Source: Bacillus sp. BP-3 (lineage in GTDB: Bacteria > Bacillota > Bacilli > Bacillales > Bacillaceae_G). From it: 64,000 nucleotides of DNA. Under the pieces are notes generated by a model, which saw only the letters and a program-made list of their open reading frames with translations, did not search any database and was not told the origin of the DNA. The position numbers were made by a program, and so were the translations under genes. This document shows, one piece after another, positions 7,626 through 15,686 of the stretch (position 1 is the first letter of the stretch; each line of letters begins with the position of its first letter). Location: NCBI RefSeq assembly GCF_028401955.1, contig NZ_JAQOTJ010000006.1, positions 186,001 to 250,000 of the forward strand. The letters are read 5' to 3'.

Positions 7626-10280
7626 AAATATTTTTATTACTTCATTTATTAGTAGTGGAATCATACTAAGTAATAAAACAAAGCCCCAATCGTTTACTGT
7701 TAAAGCATGGACACCAAATATGCTTGCAAGAGATGGGATCGAAATAATACATACTTGTATACATACTCCGATAAGAAGAGAGAAAACTAAGTATTTATTT
7801 GTAAATATTCCGATAGAGAAGATTGATTTTGTTTGTGATCGTAAATTAAAAGAGTGAACGAGCTGTGAAAAACTCAGTGTGACAAAAGCCATTGTTTGCG
7901 CATGTAATAAGGCATCTGCTTCAATTTGCGATGGAAAGAGAGGGAAAAGATTCGTATCCCCTGTATATAATTTTGCGCCAACAATAAAGGCAATTAACGT
8001 GATGAGTCCAATGACAATTCCGTTTAGAATGAGAAATGGTACACTGCCGCTAAATAAGCTTTCTGCTGCGCGACGCGGTTTCTCCTTCATAACGTCCGGA
8101 TCTTCTGGATCAACTCCAAGTGATAATGCTGGAAGTGTATCTGTAATTAAATTCACCCACAAAATATGAATGGGACGAAGGGGGGTAGCCCAACCGAGTA
8201 AAATAGCTAAAAAGAGTGCAATGATTTCTCCGAAATTACAAGAAAGCAAAAATAGAATAGACTTTTTAATGTTATGGTAAATGTTTCTTCCTTCATCGAC
8301 TGCTTTGACAATTGAAGAGAAATTATCGTCAGTTAATACCATATCAGCTGCGCCTTTCGCTACATCTGTTCCGGTAACCCCCATTGCGACACCAACATCT
8401 GCTTGTTTTAAAGACGGGGCATCATTAACACCATCTCCAGTCATGGAAACGATATTTCCTTTTGCACGTAATGCTTTTACAATTTTTACTTTATGTTCAG
8501 GAGAAACGCGAGCAAAGACGTTTAAATGATTAATTTCGTTTGCGAGCTGTTCATCTGAAAGATTATCTAATTGTGTTCCAATTATTACTTCGGATTCTTT
8601 TTTAGCAATTCCAAGCTCTTTTGCAATGGCGAAGGCTGTATCTTTATGATCTCCTGTAATCATAACGGTGCGAATGCCAGCTTTCTTGCATTCTTTGATA
8701 GCTGCCTTCACTTCTAGGCGAGGCGGGTCAATCATCCCTACAAGACCAATGAAGATAAGATTTTCTTCTGCCTCATACATGTTAATAGGCTCGGCACTGT
8801 ATTGTTTGAAAGCGAACGAAAGTACTCGTAACGCTTTTTTTGACATCGCTTGTGCCGCTGCTACTATTTCAGTTTGATCACTTTCAGTTAATGGCTGCAC
8901 AGTGCCATTTTTAAAAATATGTGTGCACTTCGGTAAGAGTTTATCGATTGCCCCTTTTGTCATACTAAAGTAGTTGTCTTCGTATTCATGCAGCGTTGAC
9001 ATCATTTTACGATTGGAATCAAAAGGGAATTCACTTAGGCGTTTATGTTTCTTTTCCATTGCATCTTTTTGAACGTCAAAGGCCAATCCCGCAACAAGAA
9101 GGGCAATTTCTGTGGGATCCCCAGTTTGCGACTCAGAGTTGTAAGAGGCATCGTTACATAAAACCATATTTTCTAATAATAGGCGCTGAACATCATTATT
9201 TATGTTTAAATTTTCTAATGCATCGTATGTACAGTCACTATAAAAGTGGGTAACTGTCATTTTATTTTGCGTTAATGTACCCGTCTTATCTGAACAAATA
9301 ATTGTAACAGAGCCAAGTGCTTCGACAGCTGGTAGTTTCCGTATAATCACATTTTGTTTAATCATACGTTGTACACCGATAGCGAGAACAATAGAAACGA
9401 TAGCTGGTAAGCCTTCTGGAATCGCAGCAACTGCTAAACTAATCGCGGTCATAAACATTTCTAACGTATCACGGCCTTGGAAAAAACCGATTAAGAACAT
9501 GATGATACATATTCCTACAGAGACAAAGCCTAGATATTTTCCAACTTGCGCTAAGCTTTTTTGAAGAGGTGTTGTATCATCATCAGCTTGATGCAAGAGA
9601 GTGGCGATTTTTCCTATTTGTGAATGCATACCCGTTTGGGTAGCTACGCCAACACCGCGACCATATGTAACAAGTGTAGACATAAAGGCCATATTCTTTT
9701 GATCACCTAGTGGTACTTTTTTGTTATGGTGCTTGGAAGGATTATACGCTGCATCTTTATCTACAGGAACGGATTCGCCCGTTAAAGCAGACTCTTCAAT
9801 TTTTAAATTGGCTGTTTCAATGAGCCGTAAGTCACACGGAATATAGCGACCTGCATCCAGCAGAACAATGTCTCCGGGAACGACATTTTCGGATGGGATT
9901 TCTTTTAATTCACTACCTCGTTTTACAATTGCTTTTGGAGTCGCCATCTTTTTTAGAGCTTCTAAAGCTTGCTCTGCTTTTGATTCTTGAATGATCCCAA
10001 TTACAGCATTTAAAATGACAACAACAGCAATAATGCTAGCATCAGCCCATTCGCCGACAACGGCAGAAATAAGAGCGGCAATTAAAAGGACATAAACGAG
10101 AATATCATTGATTTGGGCAAAAATACGTTGACCCAAAGTTCTTTTTTTCTTCATTTCGAGTTCGTTTTTTCCGTATTTTTTTAATCGCTCTTTCGCTCTT
10201 TCTTCACTTAAACCTTGTTGTTCATTTGTTTCTAGTTCACGCAATATCTGAGTTTTTGTCTTACTGTACCAATTGCTCAT
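7614..10280 (-). CDS. Calcium-transporting P-type ATPase (P2A type)
   Basis: 888-residue P-type ATPase of the SERCA/PMR1 class, similar in length and layout to B. subtilis YloB. It pumps Ca2+ out of the cell using ATP. Visible landmarks are the N-terminal cation-ATPase domain, ALTGESVP (actuator, about residue 170), the membrane motif AAIPEGLPAIV, phosphorylation site CSDKTGTLTQ (about 332), a KGA motif in the nucleotide-binding domain, and MTGDGVNDAPSLK (about 617). The Pro-Glu-Gly-Leu-Pro motif favours Ca2+ over heavy metals. AGGTGC just upstream of ATG 10280 is the ribosome site. It is monocistronic, with terminator shadows at both ends. Confidence 0.92.
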   Translation of the reverse strand: MSNWYSKTKTQILRELETNEQQGLSEERAKERLKKYGKNELEMKKKRTLGQRIFAQINDILVYVLLIAALISAVVGEWADASIIAVVVILNAVIGIIQESKAEQALEALKKMATPKAIVKRGSELKEIPSENVVPGDIVLLDAGRYIPCDLRLIETANLKIEESALTGESVPVDKDAAYNPSKHHNKKVPLGDQKNMAFMSTLVTYGRGVGVATQTGMHSQIGKIATLLHQADDDTTPLQKSLAQVGKYLGFVSVGICIIMFLIGFFQGRDTLEMFMTAISLAVAAIPEGLPAIVSIVLAIGVQRMIKQNVIIRKLPAVEALGSVTIICSDKTGTLTQNKMTVTHFYSDCTYDALENLNINNDVQRLLLENMVLCNDASYNSESQTGDPTEIALLVAGLAFDVQKDAMEKKHKRLSEFPFDSNRKMMSTLHEYEDNYFSMTKGAIDKLLPKCTHIFKNGTVQPLTESDQTEIVAAAQAMSKKALRVLSFAFKQYSAEPINMYEAEENLIFIGLVGMIDPPRLEVKAAIKECKKAGIRTVMITGDHKDTAFAIAKELGIAKKESEVIIGTQLDNLSDEQLANEINHLNVFARVSPEHKVKIVKALRAKGNIVSMTGDGVNDAPSLKQADVGVAMGVTGTDVAKGAADMVLTDDNFSSIVKAVDEGRNIYHNIKKSILFLLSCNFGEIIALFLAILLGWATPLRPIHILWVNLITDTLPALSLGVDPEDPDVMKEKPRRAAESLFSGSVPFLILNGIVIGLITLIAFIVGAKLYTGDTNLFPLFPSQIEADALLHAQTMAFVTLSFSQLVHSFNLRSQTKSIFSIGIFTNKYLVFSLLIGVCIQVCIISIPSLASIFGVHALTVNDWGFVLLLSMIPLLINEVIKIFKRQ

Positions 10281-10441
10281 ATGAAAGCACCTCCAGTAGA
10301 AAAACAGTTAGCAATTGTAGTGTGGAAATTTTCGATTTGATGTGAAGTCTCTGATGAGGGGTTGATATTATTTTACAATATTTTGAAGGCTTACGAATAA
10401 ATGTGGGAATTTGTCATAAATTTGTTGAAAATAAAAAGAAA

Positions 10442-10483
10442 CGGATTTCAAAAGATTGACATGTATCAAACTTTTGGAATCCG
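10442..10483 (-). terminator. Terminator after the DUF1128 gene
   Basis: On the minus strand CGGATTCCAAAAG and CTTTTGAAATCCG form a 13-bp stem with one mismatch and a 16-base loop, followed by a T-rich tract. It lies just downstream of the yfkK-like gene. Confidence 0.75.
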
Positions 10484-10502
10484 CCACCATGGACACTTGT
10501 TA

Positions 10503-10727
10503 CTATTTCTTGATTAGTGTGCCTAATTCTTCTGTAATAGCTTGCATTTCGCTAATGCTAAATGTGTCGCGTTTCATAACGTGTTCATAAATGTCGCGTA
10601 AGTCTTCGTACATGTCTTCATTGAAGCTTGCAGCTCTCATTGCACCAGCGTTTACCATACGTAATTTTTCTTTTATTGCTTCTACCATATATTCAACGTT
10701 CTCTTGTGTTTTTACGGATAAATCCAC
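10503..10727 (-). CDS. yfkK: DUF1128 family protein (YfkK-like)
   Basis: 74-residue small acidic helical protein matching DUF1128, the family of B. subtilis YfkK. Function is unknown. It shows the pattern [19 protein letters not shown] and a C-terminal [23 protein letters not shown] site lies before ATG 10727. Its position next to the LMW phosphatase gene matches B. subtilis gene order (yfkK-yfkJ), although the repeat at 10.9 kb lies between them and they are divergent here. Confidence 0.85.
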   Translation of the reverse strand: MDLSVKTQENVEYMVEAIKEKLRMVNAGAMRAASFNEDMYEDLRDIYEHVMKRDTFSISEMQAITEELGTLIKK

Positions 10728-10880
10728 GGAAGTTTCCCCCTTTAAAATAACATAGACTTATCTTAACATTTTTTTCTCATTTTCGTTAACGGAAGTTTGC
10801 AATCACATTAAATTAGTATCTATTTCCTTTATAAGTAATTGTTGATTGTTTATACTAAATATACAAGTTAAAAAACCGAC

Positions 10881-10998
10881 GTAAAAATCTCTTTCTTTTT
10901 GGGGGAGATCAGAGCATCTGGCCGCGCATAGAAGCGGTCATGCTGTATTCTACATAGCAGCGACTTATATATCGGAAAATTAAAATGGATATATAAAG
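10881..10998 (+). repeat. bcr1-like interspersed repeat, short copy
   Basis: This is one of six similar elements in the window. It has the CATCTGGCCGCGCATAGAAGCGGTCA core, a TACATAGCAGC motif and an AAATTAAAATGGAT end. It lacks the central part found in the copies at 32.2, 51.6, 53.6 and 58.1 kb. It fills the 304-base gap between yfkK and yfkJ. Assignment to the B. cereus group bcr1 family is from memory and needs a database check. Confidence 0.7.
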
Positions 10999-11031
10999 AT
11001 AACAAATGCAGTATGAAGGGAAGAAACAAAT

Positions 11032-11496
11032 ATGGTTCGAGTTTTATTTGTTTGTCTAGGAAACATTTGTCGTTCTCCGATGGCAGAAGCAATTTTTCGT
11101 GAGCTTGTCAAAAAGGAAAAATTAGAAACAGTAATTGCTGTTGATTCGGCTGGAACAGGGGATTGGCATATCGGCCATCCACCTCATCACGGCACACAGA
11201 AAATTTTAATGGAAAATGCAGTATCCTTTGAAGGAATTAAAGCTCGTCAAGTAGAAAAAGAAGACTTAACAAAGTTTGATTATATTATTGCAATGGACAA
11301 TAAAAACTTAGACGATTTAAAGGCTTTAGGCAAGGCAGGTCGCTATATCGGCAGACTATCTGATTTTGTTCCAAACGGTGGTTGGACAGATGTTCCGGAT
11401 CCATACTTTACAGGGAACTTTCAAGAAGTATATGACCTTGTAACAGAAGGATGTGCAAAATTGTTAGCGTTCATTCGAAATGAGCAAGGAATATAA
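11032..11496 (+). CDS. yfkJ: Low-molecular-weight protein-tyrosine phosphatase
   Basis: 154-residue LMW-PTP. The CX5R active-site loop is at residues 8-14 (CLGNICR followed by SPMAEA) and the general-acid Asp lies in VPDPYFTGNF. It hydrolyses phosphotyrosine (possibly phosphoarginine in some relatives) in the cytosol. A GAAGGGAAG site precedes ATG 11032. It is followed by a YfkI-like and a YfkH-like gene, the order seen in B. subtilis yfkJ-I-H, where the genes are stress-related. Confidence 0.93.
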   Translation: MVRVLFVCLGNICRSPMAEAIFRELVKKEKLETVIAVDSAGTGDWHIGHPPHHGTQKILMENAVSFEGIKARQVEKEDLTKFDYIIAMDNKNLDDLKALGKAGRYIGRLSDFVPNGGWTDVPDPYFTGNFQEVYDLVTEGCAKLLAFIRNEQGI

Positions 11497-11654
11497 GAAT
11501 GTTAGTTCAGAAAGTAAAATACTTGGCTCCGAGTGATGAGTTGAGTGAATCGAGCTCTTATGGTAAGTTTAATCTTAAAATTTTTTCTTTGAGATTTTCT
11601 TGTTCGTTCGAGTAAGATAACTTTCTAACAAAATAGATGAAAGGGTGAAGGAAT
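11497..11654 (+). other. Spacer with possible RNA structure
   Basis: This 158-base spacer between yfkJ and the next gene has complementary segments, including GTTAG..AGAAAGT near its start with ACTTTCTAAC near its end, and AATCTTAAA with TTTGAGATT around 11570-11600. It may be a processing or attenuation structure. No known riboswitch class was recognised. Confidence 0.3.
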
Positions 11655-12140
11655 ATGGCAAAGAAGGGAAATCTTGTGCGAAATATTGCAATTGGTGTAG
11701 CAGCAGGTGTGGCGGTTTCTATGTTAAAGAAGGAGAATCGTGAAAAGGTAAAACTGACAGCAGGAAAAGCAAAAACAAAAATGATTGAAATTGGTGAAAA
11801 TGCAAAGCTGAAAGAAAAGGTACAAACAGTTACCGATAAAGGACGCGAACTTGCTGATTTTAATGTTGTAAAAGCAAAAGTAGCGGAAATTAAAAAATTA
11901 ACGCCAGCTGTTGTGGAAACGTTAAAAGAGACGAAAGATATTTTTAGGAAGAAGAACGCTGTAAAGGAACAACCAGAAACAATTGAAATTCAGGCAATTG
12001 TACCAAAAGAAGAGGTAAAGGTAGAAGAAGAGCTAATTACAGGGGAAGATCGCAGAGCGAAGGAACCGATTGCAGAAGAGAAGCAATCAGAAGCGTATAT
12101 TGAATTAAAACAAAATAAAGAAGAAAAGCAAAGCGTTTAA
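11655..12140 (+). CDS. YtxH-like general stress protein (YfkI position)
   Basis: 161-residue Lys/Glu-rich protein. An N-terminal hydrophobic helix (about residues 10-24, NIAIGVAAGVAVSMLKK) resembles the YtxH/GvpP type, followed by amphipathic coiled-coil-like helices and a highly charged, disordered C-terminal third. It is probably membrane-associated. A GAAAGGGTGAAGG site precedes ATG 11655. The yfkH-like gene begins 5 bases after its stop codon, so the two are co-translated. No enzymatic function is evident. Confidence 0.7.
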   Translation: MAKKGNLVRNIAIGVAAGVAVSMLKKENREKVKLTAGKAKTKMIEIGENAKLKEKVQTVTDKGRELADFNVVKAKVAEIKKLTPAVVETLKETKDIFRKKNAVKEQPETIEIQAIVPKEEVKVEEELITGEDRRAKEPIAEEKQSEAYIELKQNKEEKQSV

Positions 12141-12145
12141 AAGAG

Positions 12146-13009
12146 ATGAAAACATTTGTACAAAAGGCAAGAACTCATCATGTTTTCACATTTGGAAAAG
12201 ACTTGTATGATCGAACAATGCGAGATGATCTGGCGGGCTTAGCAGCACAGCTCGCTTATTTCTTCTTGCTTTCCCTTTTTCCAGCGCTCGTTTTTTTAAT
12301 AACGCTTCTTGGATATATTCCAATTGAGACGGAAGATATATTAACCTTTTTAAGGAATTATGCCCCTGAAGATGCAATGAGTTTAATTGAAGCAAATGTA
12401 CATACAATAATGAATAAACAAAATAGTGGGTTATTATCGTTTGGTTTACTTGCCATGTTATGGTTTGCATCCAACGGTGTTAATGCAGTGATGAAGGCAT
12501 TTAACCGCGCCTATGATATCAATGAAACCCGTTCGTTTATTTTAACAAGAGCATTGTCAATTGTATTAACATTAGCGATGATTTTTATGATTGTTTTCGC
12601 TTTAATTTTACCTGTATTCGGCCAATTAATTGGATCAGCAATTTTTAAAATTTTAGGTTTATCTGATGAATTTTCGTTTGTGTGGAGTATTGTTCGATTA
12701 CTACTAAGTTTTCTTGTATTGTTCGGTTTATTTTGCTTTTTGTATAAATTTGCTCCAAATCGTCATGTAAAGAGAAAAGAAGTGATGACAGGCGCATTAT
12801 TCGCTGCAATTGGATGGATTGTGGTATCGTACTCATTTGCGTTCTATGTCGATAACTTTGGAAATTATTCTACTACATACGGTAGTCTCGGTGGTATTAT
12901 TATTTTAATATTATGGTTTTATTTAACTGGCTGGGTAATTTTACTTGGCGGAGAAATTAACGCACTCCTAAATTATTATCGAACGAGTGACAATAATTCC
13001 CGTAATTAA
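12146..13009 (+). CDS. yfkH: YihY/UPF0761 family inner membrane protein (YfkH-like)
   Basis: 287-residue integral membrane protein of the YihY family (formerly misnamed RNase BN or BrkB). It shows the hallmarks DLAGLAAQLAYFFLLSLFPALVFL near the N-terminus and YGSLGGIIILILWFYLTGWVILLGGEINA near the C-terminus, with about six membrane segments. Function is unknown; it is neither a proven nuclease nor a proven transporter. It overlaps no neighbour and begins 5 bases after the preceding stop codon with a weak AAAGAG site. Confidence 0.88.
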   Translation: MKTFVQKARTHHVFTFGKDLYDRTMRDDLAGLAAQLAYFFLLSLFPALVFLITLLGYIPIETEDILTFLRNYAPEDAMSLIEANVHTIMNKQNSGLLSFGLLAMLWFASNGVNAVMKAFNRAYDINETRSFILTRALSIVLTLAMIFMIVFALILPVFGQLIGSAIFKILGLSDEFSFVWSIVRLLLSFLVLFGLFCFLYKFAPNRHVKRKEVMTGALFAAIGWIVVSYSFAFYVDNFGNYSTTYGSLGGIIILILWFYLTGWVILLGGEINALLNYYRTSDNNSRN

Positions 13010-13055
13010 AAAGAATCCTCTGTCCCATACTAAAAAGGAATAGGGGGGATTATTC

Positions 13056-13175
13056 ATGGGTCAAAATAAGACTGGTAACAGCAAAAATGACAAAAATCAG
13101 CGTAAACAACACAGCAGCTCGCAGCCAAAACATAAAACGAGCAGCAGTGCAAACGGACATAATAGTTATCATTAA
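13056..13175 (+). CDS. 39-residue basic Lys/Asn/Ser-rich small protein
   Basis: Short gene with a very strong ribosome site (AGGGGGGA, 13042-13049) before ATG 13056 and its own terminator. The product begins MGQNKTGNSKNDKNQRKQHS and is hydrophilic, with Lys, Asn, Gln, Ser and His dominating and no membrane segment. In composition it resembles minor small acid-soluble spore proteins of Bacillus, but no specific family was recognised. Expression during sporulation is a guess. Confidence 0.7.
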   Translation: MGQNKTGNSKNDKNQRKQHSSSQPKHKTSSSANGHNSYH

Positions 13176-13176
13176 A

Positions 13177-13204
13177 AAAAGGGTTCCATATTGGAACCCT
13201 TTTA
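13177..13204. terminator. Bidirectional terminator
   Basis: AAAAGGGTTCCA and TGGAACCCTTTT form a perfect 12-bp stem with loop TAT. It closes the small basic-protein gene on the plus strand and zosA on the minus strand. Confidence 0.92.
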
Positions 13205-15130
13205 ATTATTTGCCTTTAATAACCGTAATCCATTTAAAATAACAAGGATCGTACTTCCTTCATGACCGATGACACCTAATGGAAGTGCTAAAAATTGCAG
13301 GAAGTTTGAGCAAATGAGCAGCATGATGACAGTCAACGAAAAGATAACATTTTGCTTTACGATGCGATTCATTCGTTTTGATAAGCGAATGGCTTGCGCT
13401 AAGCGGGAAAGTTCACTTTTCATTAAGACAACGTCAGCTGTTTCTAAAGCAACATCAGTTCCTTCTCCCATTGCAACGCCAATACTTGCTGTTGCTAAGG
13501 CAGGAGCATCATTAATACCGTCACCAACCATTGCCACTGTACCGTATTTCTCTTTCAATTGTTTTATTGTTTCTACTTTTGTTTCTGGTAAGCAAGATGC
13601 GTAATACTCTTTAATATTACTTTCAGCAGCGATTGCTTTTGCTGTTTGTTCATTATCACCTGTAATCATAATTGCTTCGATGCCAAGGCTTTGCAGTTCA
13701 CGAATGGCTGCAATTGTTTCTTGGCGCAATGTATCTTTTAGAGCAATCAGACCAAGAACACCGTTTTCATCGCTTACATATACGACTGTTTTTCCTCCTT
13801 GTTCTAAATGCATGGAAATGCCGCTATGAAATGTTTTTGTTTCTTCTCCAATAAAAGCAGCTTTTCCAATTTTGTACGCTTTATTTTGCAGTGTTCCTTT
13901 TAGACCAAACCCTGTAACATCTTCTACGTTTTCTGGTTTTGTTAACGTAATCTCATATGCCTGCTTTGCATAGTTCACAATTGCTTCCGCTAGAGGATGT
14001 GTAGAATGACTTTCAATGGATGCTGTAATGTGTAGTAATTCTTTTGCTGATATTCCATCACGCGTATATACATCTGTTACTGTTGGCTTTCCTTGTGTTA
14101 ATGTCCCTGTTTTATCAAAGGCAATGGCTTTTAACGAAGCTAATCTTTCTAAATGAACACCGCCTTTAAATAAAATGCCATGGCGTGCACCGTTTGAAAT
14201 CGCTGATAAAGTAGCGGGCGTAATCGCTGCAACAAGTGCACACGGTGAAGCAACAACGAGTAGAATCATCGCACGGTAAAATGTTTCATTCCAGCTCCAG
14301 CCAAGCGCATAATGAGGAACGAACATCATAAGTGATACAACGAGAAGTACACCTTTGACATACGTTCCTTCAAACTTCTCAATGAAAAGCTGTGACGGAG
14401 ACTTTTCACTTTGGGCATTTTGCACGAGGCGAATAATTTTTTGGAACAATGTTTGATCGCTATGTTTTGTAATTTCTACTTCAATCGCACCGCGTAAGTT
14501 AACAGTTCCAGCAAATACGTCATCGCCAGGTTTCTTTTCATTTGGAATGGGCTCACCTGAAATCGCCGCTTCATCGATAGTCGTTTCACCCGTGCGAATC
14601 ATACCATCTGCTGGAACACGTTCACCTGGTTTAATTAAAATGATGTCACCGATTTGCAGCTGTTCAACTGGAATACGTTCTTCCACTCCGCGCGAGATGC
14701 GCAGTGCTTCTTCAGGTTGTAAGTCGAGCAGTGCTGAAATTTCTTTTTGACTTTTGCTCATTGTATAAGCTTCCATCGCTCCGCTTAAGGCGAAGATAAA
14801 AATTAAGACGGCACCTTCTGTCCAATAGCCGATAATGGCTGAGCCAATTGCTGCAAAAAGCATGAGCATTTCGACGTTCAGCTCTTTTTCTGCGAGTGTG
14901 TCTTCAATACCTTCTTTTGCTTTTGCATAACCTCCAATGATATAAGCGAATACGTAAAATATAGTTGCAGGTGTTGTCATGTCATTCTTTGTTAATAACC
15001 AACCGATTAAAATTAACACGCCGGATGTAAGCGCAAAAATGAGTTCATAATGCTTTTGAAATGTTGCAAGCCAAGATGAAGAAGCCTGAGTTTCTTGTTG
15101 CTTTGATAATGTTTTTACTTCAGAATTCAT
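13202..15130 (-). CDS. zosA: ZosA-like heavy-metal P-type ATPase
   Basis: 642-residue P1B-type ATPase without an N-terminal HMA domain, matching the size and layout of B. subtilis ZosA (zinc uptake, PerR-controlled). Visible are DEAAISGEPIP (actuator), the SPCAL metal-transport motif (about residue 295), AFDKTGTLTQ (about 339), a HP dipeptide in the N domain (ESHSTHPLAE) and MVGDGINDAPALA. The acceptor metal cannot be fixed from sequence alone; Zn2+, Cd2+ or Co2+ are possible. Translation starts at ATG 15130 after AGAAAGGAGC. Upstream lies an unusual repeated leader with two short ORFs. Regulation by oxidative stress is suggested by a PerR-like box. Confidence 0.87.
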   Translation of the reverse strand: MNSEVKTLSKQQETQASSSWLATFQKHYELIFALTSGVLILIGWLLTKNDMTTPATIFYVFAYIIGGYAKAKEGIEDTLAEKELNVEMLMLFAAIGSAIIGYWTEGAVLIFIFALSGAMEAYTMSKSQKEISALLDLQPEEALRISRGVEERIPVEQLQIGDIILIKPGERVPADGMIRTGETTIDEAAISGEPIPNEKKPGDDVFAGTVNLRGAIEVEITKHSDQTLFQKIIRLVQNAQSEKSPSQLFIEKFEGTYVKGVLLVVSLMMFVPHYALGWSWNETFYRAMILLVVASPCALVAAITPATLSAISNGARHGILFKGGVHLERLASLKAIAFDKTGTLTQGKPTVTDVYTRDGISAKELLHITASIESHSTHPLAEAIVNYAKQAYEITLTKPENVEDVTGFGLKGTLQNKAYKIGKAAFIGEETKTFHSGISMHLEQGGKTVVYVSDENGVLGLIALKDTLRQETIAAIRELQSLGIEAIMITGDNEQTAKAIAAESNIKEYYASCLPETKVETIKQLKEKYGTVAMVGDGINDAPALATASIGVAMGEGTDVALETADVVLMKSELSRLAQAIRLSKRMNRIVKQNVIFSLTVIMLLICSNFLQFLALPLGVIGHEGSTILVILNGLRLLKANN

Positions 15131-15188
15131 AGCTTTTTTGCTCCTTTCTATTTGAGAAAAAATTGATTATGGAAACTCTTGTTTTCTT

Positions 15189-15239
15189 TTAAGGCGGTGT
15201 TCCTGTTTGTTTTAATAATGCTTTTATTCCAGCATTCAT
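15189..15239 (-). CDS. zosA leader mini-ORF 2 (16 codons)
   Basis: Encodes MNAGIKALLKQTGTPP after a good AAAGGAGC site. Its first residues parallel ZosA itself (MNSEVKTLSK) and mini-ORF 1. It ends about 60 bases before the zosA start. It is either a relic of duplication or a true leader peptide; no protein evidence is available. Confidence 0.4.
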   Translation of the reverse strand: MNAGIKALLKQTGTPP

Positions 15240-15301
15240 CGTTTTTGCTCCTTTCGATTGAGAAAAAGAATCATGATCGACAGCCTTATAAAACGGCGAA
15301 A

Positions 15302-15325
15302 GCTGCCATCCATTTAGATAGCAGC
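15302..15325 (-). terminator. Leader hairpin 2
   Basis: On the minus strand GCTGCTATC and GGATGGCAGC flank a short loop, followed by TTTCGCCGTTTT. It lies just after the stop codon of mini-ORF 1, a geometry that would allow translation of the mini-ORF to affect folding. It may be a weak terminator. Confidence 0.45.
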
Positions 15326-15331
15326 ATTCTT

Positions 15332-15382
15332 CTAAGTTGAAATGTTCTTTTGTATTGCGAACATTTTTACTGGTGAATTCAT
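15332..15382 (-). CDS. zosA leader mini-ORF 1 (16 codons)
   Basis: Encodes MNSPVKMFAIQKNIST after GAGAGGAG. It is exactly the same length (51 bases with stop) as mini-ORF 2 and shares its first codons with zosA. Its TAG stop abuts leader hairpin 2. Confidence 0.4.
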   Translation of the reverse strand: MNSPVKMFAIQKNIST

Positions 15383-15446
15383 CTCGTTTCACTCCTCTCT
15401 ATTTGAGAAAAAGAATCATGATCGACACCCTTATAAAACGACGAAA

Positions 15447-15470
15447 GCTGCCATCCATACGGATAGCAGC
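15447..15470 (-). terminator. Leader hairpin 1
   Basis: On the minus strand GCTGCTATCC and GGATGGCAGC pair around GTAT (one internal mismatch), followed by TTTCGTCGTTTT. It nearly duplicates hairpin 2 and could be a terminator or attenuator ahead of mini-ORF 1. Confidence 0.45.
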
Positions 15471-15506
15471 ATTTCTTAGAAAACACACTCTGTGTAGTTA
15501 TTTACT

Positions 15507-15544
15507 TTATTATTATTACTATTCTAGATTGTAACATATGTTAC
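15507..15544 (-). promoter_or_regulatory. zosA control region: PerR-like box and perfect palindrome
   Basis: A perfect 14-bp palindrome GTAACATATGTTAC (15531-15544) is followed, on the minus strand, by an AT-rich TAGTAATAATAATAA (15507-15521). This fits the PerR consensus TTATAATNATTATAA at roughly 11-12 of 15 positions. A possible promoter has -35 TTACAA overlapping the palindrome and -10 TAATAA inside the box. PerR control of zosA is known in B. subtilis; here it is inference. Confidence 0.45.
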
Positions 15545-15686
15545 CTTATCCGAAAAGATTTTTACTTATTTCGCTATACGTAGGGAAATGGCAGAAGCAA
15601 GGTATAAGTGAAAATACTTGTCTTTTTGACTCCGCTTTGTTATATATGAATATTGTTCATAAAAAGTACGGAAGGGAAGACATCTA

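Larger units (their letters stand above)
15131..15480 (-). repeat. Triplicated zosA leader (ribosome site plus start region)
   Basis: Reading the minus strand, three times the sequence runs: TTTTTCTCAA(A)T(A)-G-A-R-AGGAG, a short spacer, then ATGAAT.C....TAAAA.... The third copy is the true zosA start at 15130; the other two starts are at 15382 and 15239. The first two copies also carry a near-identical hairpin and a TCGTTTTATAAGG..GTCGATCATGATTC segment. This looks like tandem duplication of the zosA 5' region. Confidence 0.85.

Noticed and set aside
15189-15392. 67-codon ORF across the zosA leader
   Set aside because: It merely joins the repeated leader units; the mini-ORFs with proper ribosome sites are a better explanation.
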